64,000 nucleotides of DNA from JAYPWI01 sp964629575. Lineage in GTDB: Bacteria; Actinomycetota; Acidimicrobiia; Acidimicrobiales; Poriferisodalaceae. The DNA is taken from the NCBI GenBank assembly GCA_964629575.1, contig CAZVUM010000022.1, positions 1-64,000 of the forward strand, read 5' to 3'. The position numbers and the translations under genes were made by a program. This document shows, in pieces, positions 8,105 through 16,581 of this stretch (position 1 is the first letter of the stretch; every line of letters begins with the position of its first letter). Under the pieces are notes generated by a model. It searched no databases and had not been told where the DNA came from. It saw nothing but the letters and a program-made list of their open reading frames with translations.

Positions 8105-9280
8105 GGAGGCGCTTGTCTCACGCCCTTCCGACAGGGTGATCGCGAGAGCACACGCGGAGATCGCGGCGCTCGCCCACAGGGCGGGCCGCGCCGAGTCGGT
8201 GAGGTCTGCGAGGACTCCGCCGATTTGGGGACCGGCGGCGAGGCCCGCTCCGAAGGCGATTGTCACGACGCCATAGGCGGCACCGAAGGCGTCACCGTCG
8301 AGGTGGTCGCTCACCCGAGCGCCCACCGTGACTGGCCCCCCGGTGAAGCTGATGCCGAAGGCGAAGGCGGCGACCAGCGCGATCCCCGGCTGACCCGTCG
8401 TGATGAGCAGTGTCGAGACCGTCATCAGTGCGAGTCCTGATGCCTGGGAGCGCAGGCGTCCGATGCGGTCGGTGAGTGGACCGAAGAGCGGGCCGCCCGC
8501 CAGGGTGCCGATGCCGATCAGGAGAAATGCCCCGTTGGCCACACCGCGATCCAGCCTGGCGTCGTCTTCGAGGTAGCCGACCGTGAAGGTCATCACCATG
8601 GCCATCGCGAACGCGAAGAGTGCGTATTCGAGGAGCAACCGCCCCCAGTTGGGGACCCGGCGCAGCTCACCCAGTCCGCTCAGGCGAACCGCGCTGGTCG
8701 ACGCGCGTCGGGGGAGCGAGGCGAGGACTGCGACCACCACCGCGACCCCGATCGCGAACTCGATGACGTACACGGCTCGGAAGTCGTCTCCGCCGACTGC
8801 CGTGTCGAGCAGCGATGCGGCCACGATCCCGATTCCGACCCCGGTCCCGACGATCCCCATCGCTCGTCCGCGCCGGTCGTCCTCGACGAGTCCTGTCGCG
8901 ATGGCAGGTGCGGTGACCCACACACCCGCGGCGGCGAATCCCGTCAAGACCAAAGCGGCGGCGAACACCCCGACCCCCGGCCCCCATGCGAGAAAGCCGA
9001 GCCCGATCACCACGCCGATGAGGCCGACGTGCGAGACAGTCGCGAGCCCCCATCGTCCGACGACCACGCTCACCACGAGGGATCCGAGTAGGTAGGCGAC
9101 GAGGTTGGCCGAACCCATCGCCCCCGCCACGGTGTTGGACACGCCGAAGTCGTCCCGCGCGTCCGTGAAGAGCAGCGAGTAAGTGAACCGCCCGAACGAT
9201 TGCGACACGGCGGTCGCCAGAGTCACGCTGACGAGCGTGATCAGCCGAGCACGGGAGCTCCGCACGGACGGTCCGGACAC
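8093..9280 (-). CDS. MFS transporter
   Basis: A major facilitator superfamily carrier of about 395 residues with twelve hydrophobic segments. The loop after TM2 (VGRWGLATVSHVG) and the GPLTDRIGRLRSQ segment between the two halves fit MFS motif A positions. The GTG at 9280, 20 bp after the stop of the EthD-like gene, is preferred because upstream in-frame sequence overlaps that gene and is low in hydrophobicity. It is probably cotranscribed with the EthD-like gene. The substrate is unknown; the fold resembles carboxylate or sugar-phosphate type carriers only in general. Confidence 0.85.
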   Translation of the reverse strand: MSGPSVRSSRARLITLVSVTLATAVSQSFGRFTYSLLFTDARDDFGVSNTVAGAMGSANLVAYLLGSLVVSVVVGRWGLATVSHVGLIGVVIGLGFLAWGPGVGVFAAALVLTGFAAAGVWVTAPAIATGLVEDDRRGRAMGIVGTGVGIGIVAASLLDTAVGGDDFRAVYVIEFAIGVAVVVAVLASLPRRASTSAVRLSGLGELRRVPNWGRLLLEYALFAFAMAMVMTFTVGYLEDDARLDRGVANGAFLLIGIGTLAGGPLFGPLTDRIGRLRSQASGLALMTVSTLLITTGQPGIALVAAFAFGISFTGGPVTVGARVSDHLDGDAFGAAYGVVTIAFGAGLAAGPQIGGVLADLTDSARPALWASAAISACALAITLSEGRETSASRPC

Positions 9281-9299
9281 GTTGAAACGGGGGCGTGGA

Positions 9300-9914
9300 T
9301 CAGCCCTCGTCGTGGGGCCAGGTGACCGCCGGAACGGGCGGCCGCTGCCCGTAGATGGTCTCGGTGGCGACGACCCGGCGGGGCGATTTCGGGTTGGCGA
9401 AGCTTGCCACATCGGCGTAGATGACCTCTCGGTCGTGGTCGTCGCCGAAGAAGCGTTCCTTCATGTCCTGCATCGACGCGAACGCACAGAGGGCGAACCC
9501 GTCGAACTCGGGGCCGTGGATCGTGTGCACGACGCTCAACTGGCTGTAGTCCCACATTCCCGGATGGTGGCGCAGCGCGAGAGGAGCGTGTGTGTCGCGC
9601 CAGTGGTGGTCCGACTGTCGATGGTCGAGGTCGACGTGGTGGAGCATCGGAAATACGGCGGTCACGCCGCGGGAGGACTCGCCGGGAACCACGGGATCCG
9701 GGCGCTCGCGGATCGTGCGACAGAACCCGACGTATAGTCCAACGCCCGCCGCCCGCTCGACGAGGGACACGTCGTCGGTCATTGCGCGCACCAGGGCGTG
9801 GAAGGGCAGTTCGCGCGTCTCGTCGGCATCGCTGAGATACGAGATCCCGCCGAGATCACGTGCCACCTGCTGCGCGGCGTCCCTGTCGTTTCCGATCGCG
9901 ATGAGTTCCTGCAT
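9300..9914 (-). CDS. EthD-domain-like protein (dimeric alpha-beta barrel)
   Basis: A 204-residue protein in which HHWRDTHAPLALRHHPGMW resembles the substrate-binding core of EthD/dimeric alpha-beta barrel proteins, found beside monooxygenases and polyketide or sterol catabolic genes. The two halves look like two ferredoxin-like modules, each with a VFPMLHH-like or ALCAFASM-like strand. The ATG at 9914 is chosen because the extension to 10016 would overlap the divergent hydratase and is proline/arginine-rich. Function can only be inferred as small-molecule binding or a minor catalytic role next to the MFS carrier. Confidence 0.7.
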   Translation of the reverse strand: MQELIAIGNDRDAAQQVARDLGGISYLSDADETRELPFHALVRAMTDDVSLVERAAGVGLYVGFCRTIRERPDPVVPGESSRGVTAVFPMLHHVDLDHRQSDHHWRDTHAPLALRHHPGMWDYSQLSVVHTIHGPEFDGFALCAFASMQDMKERFFGDDHDREVIYADVASFANPKSPRRVVATETIYGQRPPVPAVTWPHDEG

Positions 9915-9964
9915 CCGGTGAGTTTCGCACGCCCGGCTCCCCGGCTCATCCGATCCTGAAGAAC

Positions 9965-9970
9965 TACGGT
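9965..9970 (+). promoter_or_regulatory. Candidate leaderless -10 box (TACGGT)
   Basis: TACGGT ends exactly 6 nt before the GTG start at 9977, matching the recurrent pattern in this window. Confidence 0.45.
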
Positions 9971-9976
9971 GAGTCG

Positions 9977-10933
9977 GTGGCCGAACCCGGGGGAATCGTC
10001 GCGAGGGCCAGGGCACCGTGGGTGAGCGCGGTCACCACCGACGCGATCCGGCACTTCGCGTGGGGCATTGGCGACGACAACCCGCTGTGGCACGACCCCG
10101 AACACGCGGGCGGGTCACGTTGGGGCGGTCCGGTCGCCCCTCCCAGCTTCCTCTACGCGGTCGATGAGGGCACGGTGGCGCCTGGACACCAGGGGCTGCG
10201 GCGAGTGGTGCGCTCCGTCGAGTGGACCTGGTGGCACGCCCTCACCGAGGGCATGAGGATCACGCCGACGGCGAGGCTCGTCGACGAATCAGACCGCGGC
10301 GGAGTAGCCGAGCAGACGGGCGAGGTCGAGTTCGAGAGCGACGAGGGCGACGCCGTGGCCACGCTCCGAACGATCTGCGTTCGCCCAGCCGAGCCGCTGC
10401 TGGCTGTCGACGACCGGCCCGAGGTCCGCTACTCGGGCGATCAGGTCGCTGAGATCGAGCGCCGAATCCTCGATGAGACTCGTCGGGGCCCCGAGCCCCG
10501 TCTGGTCGAGGACATCGAGGTGGGCGAGCCTCTCGGCGAGATCGTGAAGGGTCCGCTGAGCATCATGGATGTCGTCGCGTGGTGTGCTGCCACCCAGGGG
10601 ACTGCATCCGATGCCGATGAGTACTCCGGGGGTGGCCTCCACGATGAGCTCGCCACGGGGCCCGAGCAGGTCGCATGGCTCTGCCAGGTCCTCACTGATT
10701 GGGCGGGCGACGACGGCTTCGTCCATCGTCTCGGGGTCGAGCTGGTCACTTGTCCACCGCTCGGATCGACCACCACGTGTGTCGGCCATGTCGTGGGCGT
10801 CGACGTGGAGCGACGGCGGGTCGAGGTTGATCTGACGGCGACAGATCAGGACGGCAGGATCAGCGCGCGCGGCAGCGCGACAGTTCTGCTGCCATCACGG
10901 ACGGCTGGTGCGGTTCAGCTCCCAGTGGGCTGA
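9977..10933 (+). CDS. FAS1-like/MaoC-type acyl-CoA dehydratase
   Basis: A 318-residue double hot-dog protein. GDDNPLWHD (residues 32-40) is a variant of the hydratase-2 motif GDxNPxH, and GGPVAPPSFLYAVD follows as in the FAS1-like dehydratase family. The second half forms the partner hot-dog domain. Members hydrate enoyl-CoA or dehydrate hydroxyacyl-CoA intermediates, for example in steroid or fatty-acid pathways. It resembles the longer protein at 12529-13707. Its last 19 bases overlap the convergent acyl-CoA synthetase. GTG start at 9977. The substrate is not known. Confidence 0.82.
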   Translation: MAEPGGIVARARAPWVSAVTTDAIRHFAWGIGDDNPLWHDPEHAGGSRWGGPVAPPSFLYAVDEGTVAPGHQGLRRVVRSVEWTWWHALTEGMRITPTARLVDESDRGGVAEQTGEVEFESDEGDAVATLRTICVRPAEPLLAVDDRPEVRYSGDQVAEIERRILDETRRGPEPRLVEDIEVGEPLGEIVKGPLSIMDVVAWCAATQGTASDADEYSGGGLHDELATGPEQVAWLCQVLTDWAGDDGFVHRLGVELVTCPPLGSTTTCVGHVVGVDVERRRVEVDLTATDQDGRISARGSATVLLPSRTAGAVQLPVG

Positions 10934-12501
10934 GCGTCGCGATCCCAGGCATCCCCGATGCCGAGCGCCCGGAACTCGTGGCGCTCGATCTCCTGCTTGG
11001 TGATGGTGCGCGGGAACTCGGTGACGAACTCGACGAAGCGCGGCACTTTGAAATAGGCGAGCTGTTCGGAGCACCAGGCCACCACTTCGTCGGGCTCGAG
11101 GCTCTGACCCGCCGCGACCTGGACGTAGGCCTTGATGTCCTCTTCGCCGAGCTCGCCCGGAACCCCGACGATCGCGCAGTCCTCGACCGCGTCGTGCGCG
11201 CTCAGGACCTTCTCGACCTCGAAGGCCGACACGTTCTCGCCCCGCACCCGCACCCAGTGCGCCTGACGTCCGACGAAGTGGAGGTAGCCCTCGTCGTCGA
11301 GGTACCCGATGTCGCCGGAGTGGTACCAGAGGTTGCGCCACGCGGCGATCGTCTCGACCGGCTTGTTGATGTATTCGAGCATCATCGTGTTGGTCGCTGT
11401 CGGCCGGAGCAGGATCTGACCCTGCTCGCCGTTGGGAACAGGTGAGTCGTTCTCGTCGGCGATGCAGATGTCGGCCCAGCCGTACGTCTTGCCGCACGAG
11501 TCGGCCGTCTTGTCGTGGAGCCGCTCGCTGCACAGGAGCACCCCGACCTCGGTCATGGCGTACACCTCGAGCAGCGGCACGCCGAACCGCTCCTCGAATT
11601 CGCTGCGGAACGTCGATCGCACCTGCCCCGACGCGATCCCGATTCCGACCCGAACCTGGTGATCGCGATCCGCCGGCGAGGCCGGGAGGGTCAACAGCGC
11701 TGAGATCATCGTGCCGATCGGGTCGATGATCGTCGCGCCTGTGTCGCGGGCGATGTCCCAGTACCTCGAGACGCTGAACCACTTCGCCATCACTCCGGTG
11801 GTGCCGCAATAGAGGGGACCCATGAGTCCGAACTGCTGGCCGCCCACGTGGAAGAAATGCGAGTTGGCGAAGTGAACATCGTCGGGCTGCGACTGGGTGA
11901 TCTCCTTGTAGCGCTCCGCGGCGCCGATGTAGTGCATGTGAGGCGCGAGCACGCCCTTGGGCATGCTCGTGCTGCCCCCCGTGTAGATGATCGACATGGG
12001 GTCGTTGGGGGCCAGGACGACGTCGGGCAGGACATCGTCGCCGTCGAGGAGGTGGCCGAAGCCGAGGAAGTCGGACGAGTCTGAGCCGCGCCAGAGGACC
12101 TCGATCACGCCGTCGGGAAGCTCGGGCCGAGCTTGGCGGTACACGTCGATCAGCTCGTTGTCGACGATGATCAACTTCGCCCCGGTGTCGCCAAGGCTGT
12201 ACACGAGCTCGTTCGGTGCGAGCGAGACATTGAGGCTCGCGAAGATCGCGCCGAGCTTGACGCACGCGAGCCACACCGAGGCGTGGTCCACCGAGTTGTA
12301 CATGAACGTGGCGACGACGTCGCCCTTCGCGATTCCGTGACCGGCGAGCGTGGAGGCGATTCGGTTCGACTGCTCATCGGCGTCGCGGTACGTGAGGGAC
12401 TCGCCTTCACAGATCAGCAGCGGCTTGTCTCCGAGCGAACGCCTGGAGAGCAAGACGTCGCGCATGTTGGTGTGTTCGAGCTCGATGCCGTTGAGCTGCA
12501 C
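10915..12501 (-). CDS. AMP-forming acyl-CoA synthetase
   Basis: A 528-residue ANL-superfamily ligase that activates a carboxylic acid to an acyl-CoA through an acyl-AMP. Visible motifs are the P-loop YTGGSTSMPKG (173-183), the A5-like EVYAMTE, the A7 motif YHSGD, the hinge segment VGRQAHWVRVRGENVSAFEVE and a C-terminal TITKQEIERHEFR that carries the adenylation lysine. The pattern resembles CaiC-type and fatty-acid ligases. The GTG at 12501 follows GGAG. It lies just downstream of the second FAS1-like hydratase on the same strand, consistent with a CoA-ester degradation set. Confidence 0.9.
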   Translation of the reverse strand: MQLNGIELEHTNMRDVLLSRRSLGDKPLLICEGESLTYRDADEQSNRIASTLAGHGIAKGDVVATFMYNSVDHASVWLACVKLGAIFASLNVSLAPNELVYSLGDTGAKLIIVDNELIDVYRQARPELPDGVIEVLWRGSDSSDFLGFGHLLDGDDVLPDVVLAPNDPMSIIYTGGSTSMPKGVLAPHMHYIGAAERYKEITQSQPDDVHFANSHFFHVGGQQFGLMGPLYCGTTGVMAKWFSVSRYWDIARDTGATIIDPIGTMISALLTLPASPADRDHQVRVGIGIASGQVRSTFRSEFEERFGVPLLEVYAMTEVGVLLCSERLHDKTADSCGKTYGWADICIADENDSPVPNGEQGQILLRPTATNTMMLEYINKPVETIAAWRNLWYHSGDIGYLDDEGYLHFVGRQAHWVRVRGENVSAFEVEKVLSAHDAVEDCAIVGVPGELGEEDIKAYVQVAAGQSLEPDEVVAWCSEQLAYFKVPRFVEFVTEFPRTITKQEIERHEFRALGIGDAWDRDAQPTGS

Positions 12502-12528
12502 GGTGTTCTCCGTCGTCAGGCGCTGTTG

Positions 12529-13707
12529 TCAGGTGTTGTCGGATGTCGGCGCGGTCCACCGGGTTCGGTCTCCGCCGAAGAGCGGCAGCTCCACCGGGCC
12601 ATGCTCCCTCGATGGCAGGGCGATGACGGCGGTGCCCTTCGTCGTGAGGTCCTCGTGTTGGTTCATGGCCTCGATGTCCAGCGCCACGAACGGGTGCTCG
12701 TCGAACCAGCGATCCCTCACCGTGGCCAGCATGTACGTCGTGTCGCCGATCAGATTGGGACGGAGCACGTCGATGTCGGCCTCGGCGAGAAACGCGCTGT
12801 CGCCCATCCAGTCGGTGAGCACGCTGATCACCCATGCGATGCGCTGCAGACCGACGTCGTAGGCGCCGCCCATCCCGACGTCCTTGCCCTCCTTGGAGGA
12901 GAAGTGTCCCCGTGCCGCGGAGTCCTTCACGCCTGTCTTGGCGTTGATCTCGTAGTCATCGTGGCGCCTGCGGTATCGGATGCCGTCGCCGTGTGCACCC
13001 CCGTAGTGAAGTGCGCCCTGTGCGCCCGTGTACCAGGCGAAGATCGCGTCGAGGCTCAGCGAGAGCGCGGCGGGTCCGACGGTGTCGCCCACCGCCACGT
13101 CTTCCCAGAACCGGTCTGCCCCGGCTCGACGGAGCTCCGTCGAGAGGGTGGGGTGGAACGTCGGTCGGCGAGGCTCGGGCGTCGGCGCTGACGCGGCGCC
13201 GGGGCTCTTTCGACGCCGGGGAGTTCGTGCCACGCGACCCTCCGCCACGCAGAGCAGCCCGCCATCAGCTCGTCGATAGACGATCTCGCCCTTTTGCAGA
13301 ACCCACAGACCGAATCGTCGGCCGGTCTTCTCCTCCATCTCGGTGAAGCGGGCTTCGACGTCGAACTCGTCGTTCTCCCGGATCACGTCGTACCAGCGCC
13401 ACCTGGTGCCCGCGTAGATCCACTGCACGCCCGGCAGCTTCGGCGCCACGATGGTCGCATCGACCGCGTAGAGGAATGACGGAGGAGCGATCAGCCCGCC
13501 CCACCGGGAGTCCGCGGCGTAGTCGGGATCCCGAAAGAGCGGGTTGTGGTCGCCGGCCCCATCGGCGAACTGCCGGATGGCATCCCGTGTGGCGACATGG
13601 TTCCACTGCATCCGGTCGCGGCGCAGCGGAACACCGATCAGCTCGCGCGCTTCGGCGATCGATCGCTCGTCGATCACTCCCCACCGCTCATCGGCGCCTG
13701 CGCTCAT
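12529..13707 (-). CDS. FAS1-like/MaoC-type acyl-CoA dehydratase (second copy)
   Basis: A 392-residue double hot-dog protein related to the 318-residue protein at 9977. GDHNPLFRD (residues 52-60) and SRWGGLIAPPSFLYAVD match the first domain of the FAS1-like dehydratase family; the second half (from about residue 200, FWEDVAVGDTVGP) is the partner domain. The ATG at 13707 has an AGGGGTG ribosome binding site. It heads a same-strand set with the acyl-CoA synthetase 28 bp downstream. The presence of two divergent copies 2 kb apart suggests separate substrates or a heteromeric enzyme. Confidence 0.85.
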   Translation of the reverse strand: MSAGADERWGVIDERSIAEARELIGVPLRRDRMQWNHVATRDAIRQFADGAGDHNPLFRDPDYAADSRWGGLIAPPSFLYAVDATIVAPKLPGVQWIYAGTRWRWYDVIRENDEFDVEARFTEMEEKTGRRFGLWVLQKGEIVYRRADGGLLCVAEGRVARTPRRRKSPGAASAPTPEPRRPTFHPTLSTELRRAGADRFWEDVAVGDTVGPAALSLSLDAIFAWYTGAQGALHYGGAHGDGIRYRRRHDDYEINAKTGVKDSAARGHFSSKEGKDVGMGGAYDVGLQRIAWVISVLTDWMGDSAFLAEADIDVLRPNLIGDTTYMLATVRDRWFDEHPFVALDIEAMNQHEDLTTKGTAVIALPSREHGPVELPLFGGDRTRWTAPTSDNT

Positions 13708-13737
13708 CGGACACCCCTGCTCATGAAGGACTCCCCC

Positions 13738-14796
13738 TCACCGGAACTTCGGGATCACGTCCTCCGCAAACCGTTGCAGAACTCGTCGATTCTGCTCACG
13801 ACTGTTGTACGGCGGAAAGTGGAGGATCAGGGAGGTGGCACCTGTGAGTTCTTCGAGGTACTTGATGCGCTCGGTGACCGTCTCGGCTGAGCCGTAGATG
13901 ATGGTGTCCTCGCAGAGCTCGGAGTATCCGGCGACGGAGTAGGCCTCCTTGTTCTCCTGGGAGATCGTGCCGAGATAGCCAGACGTCGAGGCACCCGTGA
14001 AGGAATGAACGTGGCGCACCACCGCCTCGCCGGCTTCGTGCTCGGCCTGGGCGTCGGTCTCGGCCACATAGACCATTCGTCCGATGCCCACCGAGCCGTG
14101 ACCAGGGTTCTCGTTGTAGGGCGCCTCGGTCTCCCGGCAGCGTTCGAGATAGAGCTGGGCCTTCGGCGCGAGCTGCTGCATCGGTGTGAGGGTGGAGGTG
14201 AGCAGGCCGAGCCCGTAGCGGGCGCACAGCTCGATCGACTCGTCGGAGGCTGCACCCATGTACATCGGCGGATGCGGTTGCTGGACCGACCGGGGGAGCA
14301 CCTCGTAGCTGCCGTCGATCTTGATGTCTGGGAGGTGGACGCCCGTGTGATCGATCTGATGGTCGTGGAAGAGCTTCATCATCACGTCGAGAGCTTCGGC
14401 TTGGTAGGCGCGACGGTTCTCGAAGTCGGCGCCGAGAGCCTCGAACTCGTGGTTGCGATAGCCCGACCCGATCCCGAACGCGATGCGTCCGTTGGTCAGC
14501 ACGTCGACGAACGAGATGTTCTCCACCAGGCGCACGACATTGTGGAGAGGCACCACCATCACTCCACTGCAGAGCGTGATGCGCTCCGTCAGATTGGCGA
14601 GGTAGGCGATGTAGGTGAGCGGATCGGGAAGGATTCCGTAGCCGTCGCTCGCATGGTGTTCTGCGATCCAGACGTAGTCGTAACCGTTGCGGTCGGCGTC
14701 GATGATCTCCTGGGTGACGCGTTCGTGCACCTCCCGGTAGGGGTAGCTCTCCACGTCCTTGTCGGGTTGTGACAGCTCGATGATTCCGAACTTCAT
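13738..14796 (-). CDS. Luciferase-like (LLM class) monooxygenase
   Basis: A 352-residue luciferase-superfamily enzyme. It starts MKFGIIELSQPD, has WIAEHHASDGYG (EHH signature near residues 43-51), GRIAFGIGSGYRNHEFEALG and a C-terminal GSAETVTERIKYLEELTG, all typical of flavin-dependent alkanal-monooxygenase-like proteins. The ATG at 14796 overlaps the stop of the upstream acyl-CoA synthetase by ATGA (14793-14796), so the two are almost certainly translationally coupled and work in one pathway: CoA activation plus oxygenation of one substrate class. The substrate is unknown. Confidence 0.9.
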   Translation of the reverse strand: MKFGIIELSQPDKDVESYPYREVHERVTQEIIDADRNGYDYVWIAEHHASDGYGILPDPLTYIAYLANLTERITLCSGVMVVPLHNVVRLVENISFVDVLTNGRIAFGIGSGYRNHEFEALGADFENRRAYQAEALDVMMKLFHDHQIDHTGVHLPDIKIDGSYEVLPRSVQQPHPPMYMGAASDESIELCARYGLGLLTSTLTPMQQLAPKAQLYLERCRETEAPYNENPGHGSVGIGRMVYVAETDAQAEHEAGEAVVRHVHSFTGASTSGYLGTISQENKEAYSVAGYSELCEDTIIYGSAETVTERIKYLEELTGATSLILHFPPYNSREQNRRVLQRFAEDVIPKFR

Positions 14797-16382
14797 GCCG
14801 TGCCTCCGTCTCGCCACCCGATCTCGCGCTGCTCGGCGAGTGCCCGTAGCTCCACCTTGGACACCTTGTTCGAGCCCGTCAGTGGAAACACTTCGAGGAT
14901 CTCCACATGGCGCGGAACCTTGAAATTGGCCATACGCTCGCGGCACCAGGCGACGAATTGTTCCTCGTCTAGCTGGGTAGCCGGGACAACGAACGCGCAG
15001 CCGACCTCGCCGAGGCGTTGGTCGGGGACCCCGATCACGGCGACGTCATCGACCCCGGGGTGTTCGCGGATCATGTTCTCGACCTCGGCGGGATACACGT
15101 TGAACCCGCCGACGATGTACATGTCCTTGATTCGCCCGAGAATTCGGAAGTAGCCGTTGTCGTCGCGGCTGCCTCGGTCGCCCGTGTGGAGCCAGCCGTC
15201 CTCGTCGATGGTCGCTGCTGTCGCTTCGGGATCGTCCCAGTAGCCGTCCATCACCGCGTACCCCCGCACGACGATCTCGCCGTCGTCCCCGTCGACGACC
15301 GGCCGGTTGTGGGGGTCGACGACGCGGACCTCGAGATCCTTGGACGCCTTGCCCACGGTCGTCGCGACCGTCTCGGCATTGTCGGCGGCGATCGTGTTGG
15401 TGGCCGTCCCGCACTCGGTCATGCCATATGCCTGGATCACTCGCTCGAAGGTCAGCTCGTCGAGCATGTCCTGGATGAGATCGACGGGTACGTCGGCCGA
15501 GCCGGTCAGCGATGCCCGGAGCGACGAGACGTCGGTCTCCATGAGTCGTGGATGGGTCAGGATCGAGTGGAAGATCGTCGGCGGTCCCGGGAAGTAGGTG
15601 ATCTGCTCGCGTTCGATCGCGTCGAGAACCTCATCGACATCGAAGACGGCCATCGGGTACACGGTCCCGCCGGCGAAGAGCCCGGGCACCCAGCCGCCGG
15701 TGTAGCCGAAGACGTGAAAGAACGGGTTGACGATCAGCAGGCGGTCGCCCTCGCGGATCCCGTTCTCCTCGGTGGTGTTGAAGGTCTGGCGCATGGTCGG
15801 ACCGTGGCGGTGACGCACGCCCTTGGGCAGCCCGGTGCTGCCGGAGGTGAACATGATGTCGCTGAGGTCATCGGGTCCGACGGCATCGAGGCGTGCGCGC
15901 CACTCCTCGGGGTCCACGGCGTCCGCTCCGGCCAGAAGGGTCTCCCACGACGTGGTGTCGTCGTCGGCGGCACCGAGATCGATCAGGCGGATCTGCTGCC
16001 CGGACGACGCCTCGGCCTCGGCGATCGCCCGGCCGGGGTCGACGCCCATGAATCCGCCTGCCGCGATCAGCATTCGGGCCGAGGTGCGGGTGAGCGGATG
16101 CACGGCCTCCAGGGTCTTGTAGCGCGTGTTGATCGGGACGAGTGCGGCGCCCACGCTTTGTGCCGCGAGCGCCGCCACGATCCATCGGGTCGAGTTGGGC
16201 GCCCACACCGAGATTCGATCGCCGTGCTCGACGCCGGCGGCCATGAGAGCGCGCCCCGTCTCCTCGATCTCCGAAGCGAGCTCGCGATAGCTGGTGTCGC
16301 GGCCGCTGTCGTTGAGCGCGATGTCGTCGGCGAGCCTGCCTGCGTTGTGCATCACCTGTGCCGGGATGCTGTGTGCGGTCAC
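14793..16382 (-). CDS. AMP-forming acyl-CoA synthetase (fatty-acid-CoA ligase type)
   Basis: An ANL-superfamily ligase of 529 residues from the GTG at 16382, which has a GGGGGA ribosome binding site; a TTG at 16451 would add 23 residues without one. Motifs: FTSGSTGLPKG (178-188), YGMTECG, the GYWDDPEATAATI stretch, LHTGDRGSRDDNGYFRILGRIKDMYIVGGF as the A7-A8 hinge region, and a terminal TGSNKVSKVELR with the catalytic lysine. It resembles FadD3/FadD-type ligases of actinobacterial catabolism. It is coupled by a 4-bp overlap to the monooxygenase gene downstream. Confidence 0.92.
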   Translation of the reverse strand: MTAHSIPAQVMHNAGRLADDIALNDSGRDTSYRELASEIEETGRALMAAGVEHGDRISVWAPNSTRWIVAALAAQSVGAALVPINTRYKTLEAVHPLTRTSARMLIAAGGFMGVDPGRAIAEAEASSGQQIRLIDLGAADDDTTSWETLLAGADAVDPEEWRARLDAVGPDDLSDIMFTSGSTGLPKGVRHRHGPTMRQTFNTTEENGIREGDRLLIVNPFFHVFGYTGGWVPGLFAGGTVYPMAVFDVDEVLDAIEREQITYFPGPPTIFHSILTHPRLMETDVSSLRASLTGSADVPVDLIQDMLDELTFERVIQAYGMTECGTATNTIAADNAETVATTVGKASKDLEVRVVDPHNRPVVDGDDGEIVVRGYAVMDGYWDDPEATAATIDEDGWLHTGDRGSRDDNGYFRILGRIKDMYIVGGFNVYPAEVENMIREHPGVDDVAVIGVPDQRLGEVGCAFVVPATQLDEEQFVAWCRERMANFKVPRHVEILEVFPLTGSNKVSKVELRALAEQREIGWRDGGTA

Positions 16383-16535
16383 GGTGTCCCCCGGATGGGC
16401 ACCGTAGTGGAGCCCTTCGGAGACCGCCGGTCCGAACGGGCGTGTCGCCAAGTGTTCGGATCCCGGCGCTTCGAGGTCCTAGGACCAATGTCCCATAACG
16501 CTCGGACTGGGGGCTTCCTTATTGTCGTCAGGTAG

Positions 16536-16560
16536 TGCCCGCAGGGGTCACGCGCGGGCA
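16536..16560 (+). promoter_or_regulatory. Hairpin in the 5' leader of the giant secreted protein gene
   Basis: TGCCCGC (16536-16542) and GCGGGCA (16554-16560) form a perfect 7-bp GC-rich stem with an 11-nt loop, ending about 10 nt before the AAGGAG ribosome binding site. It could modulate translation or mRNA stability; this is inferred from structure alone. Confidence 0.35.
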
Positions 16561-16581
16561 ACCCCAGACAAGGAGCTCGCG

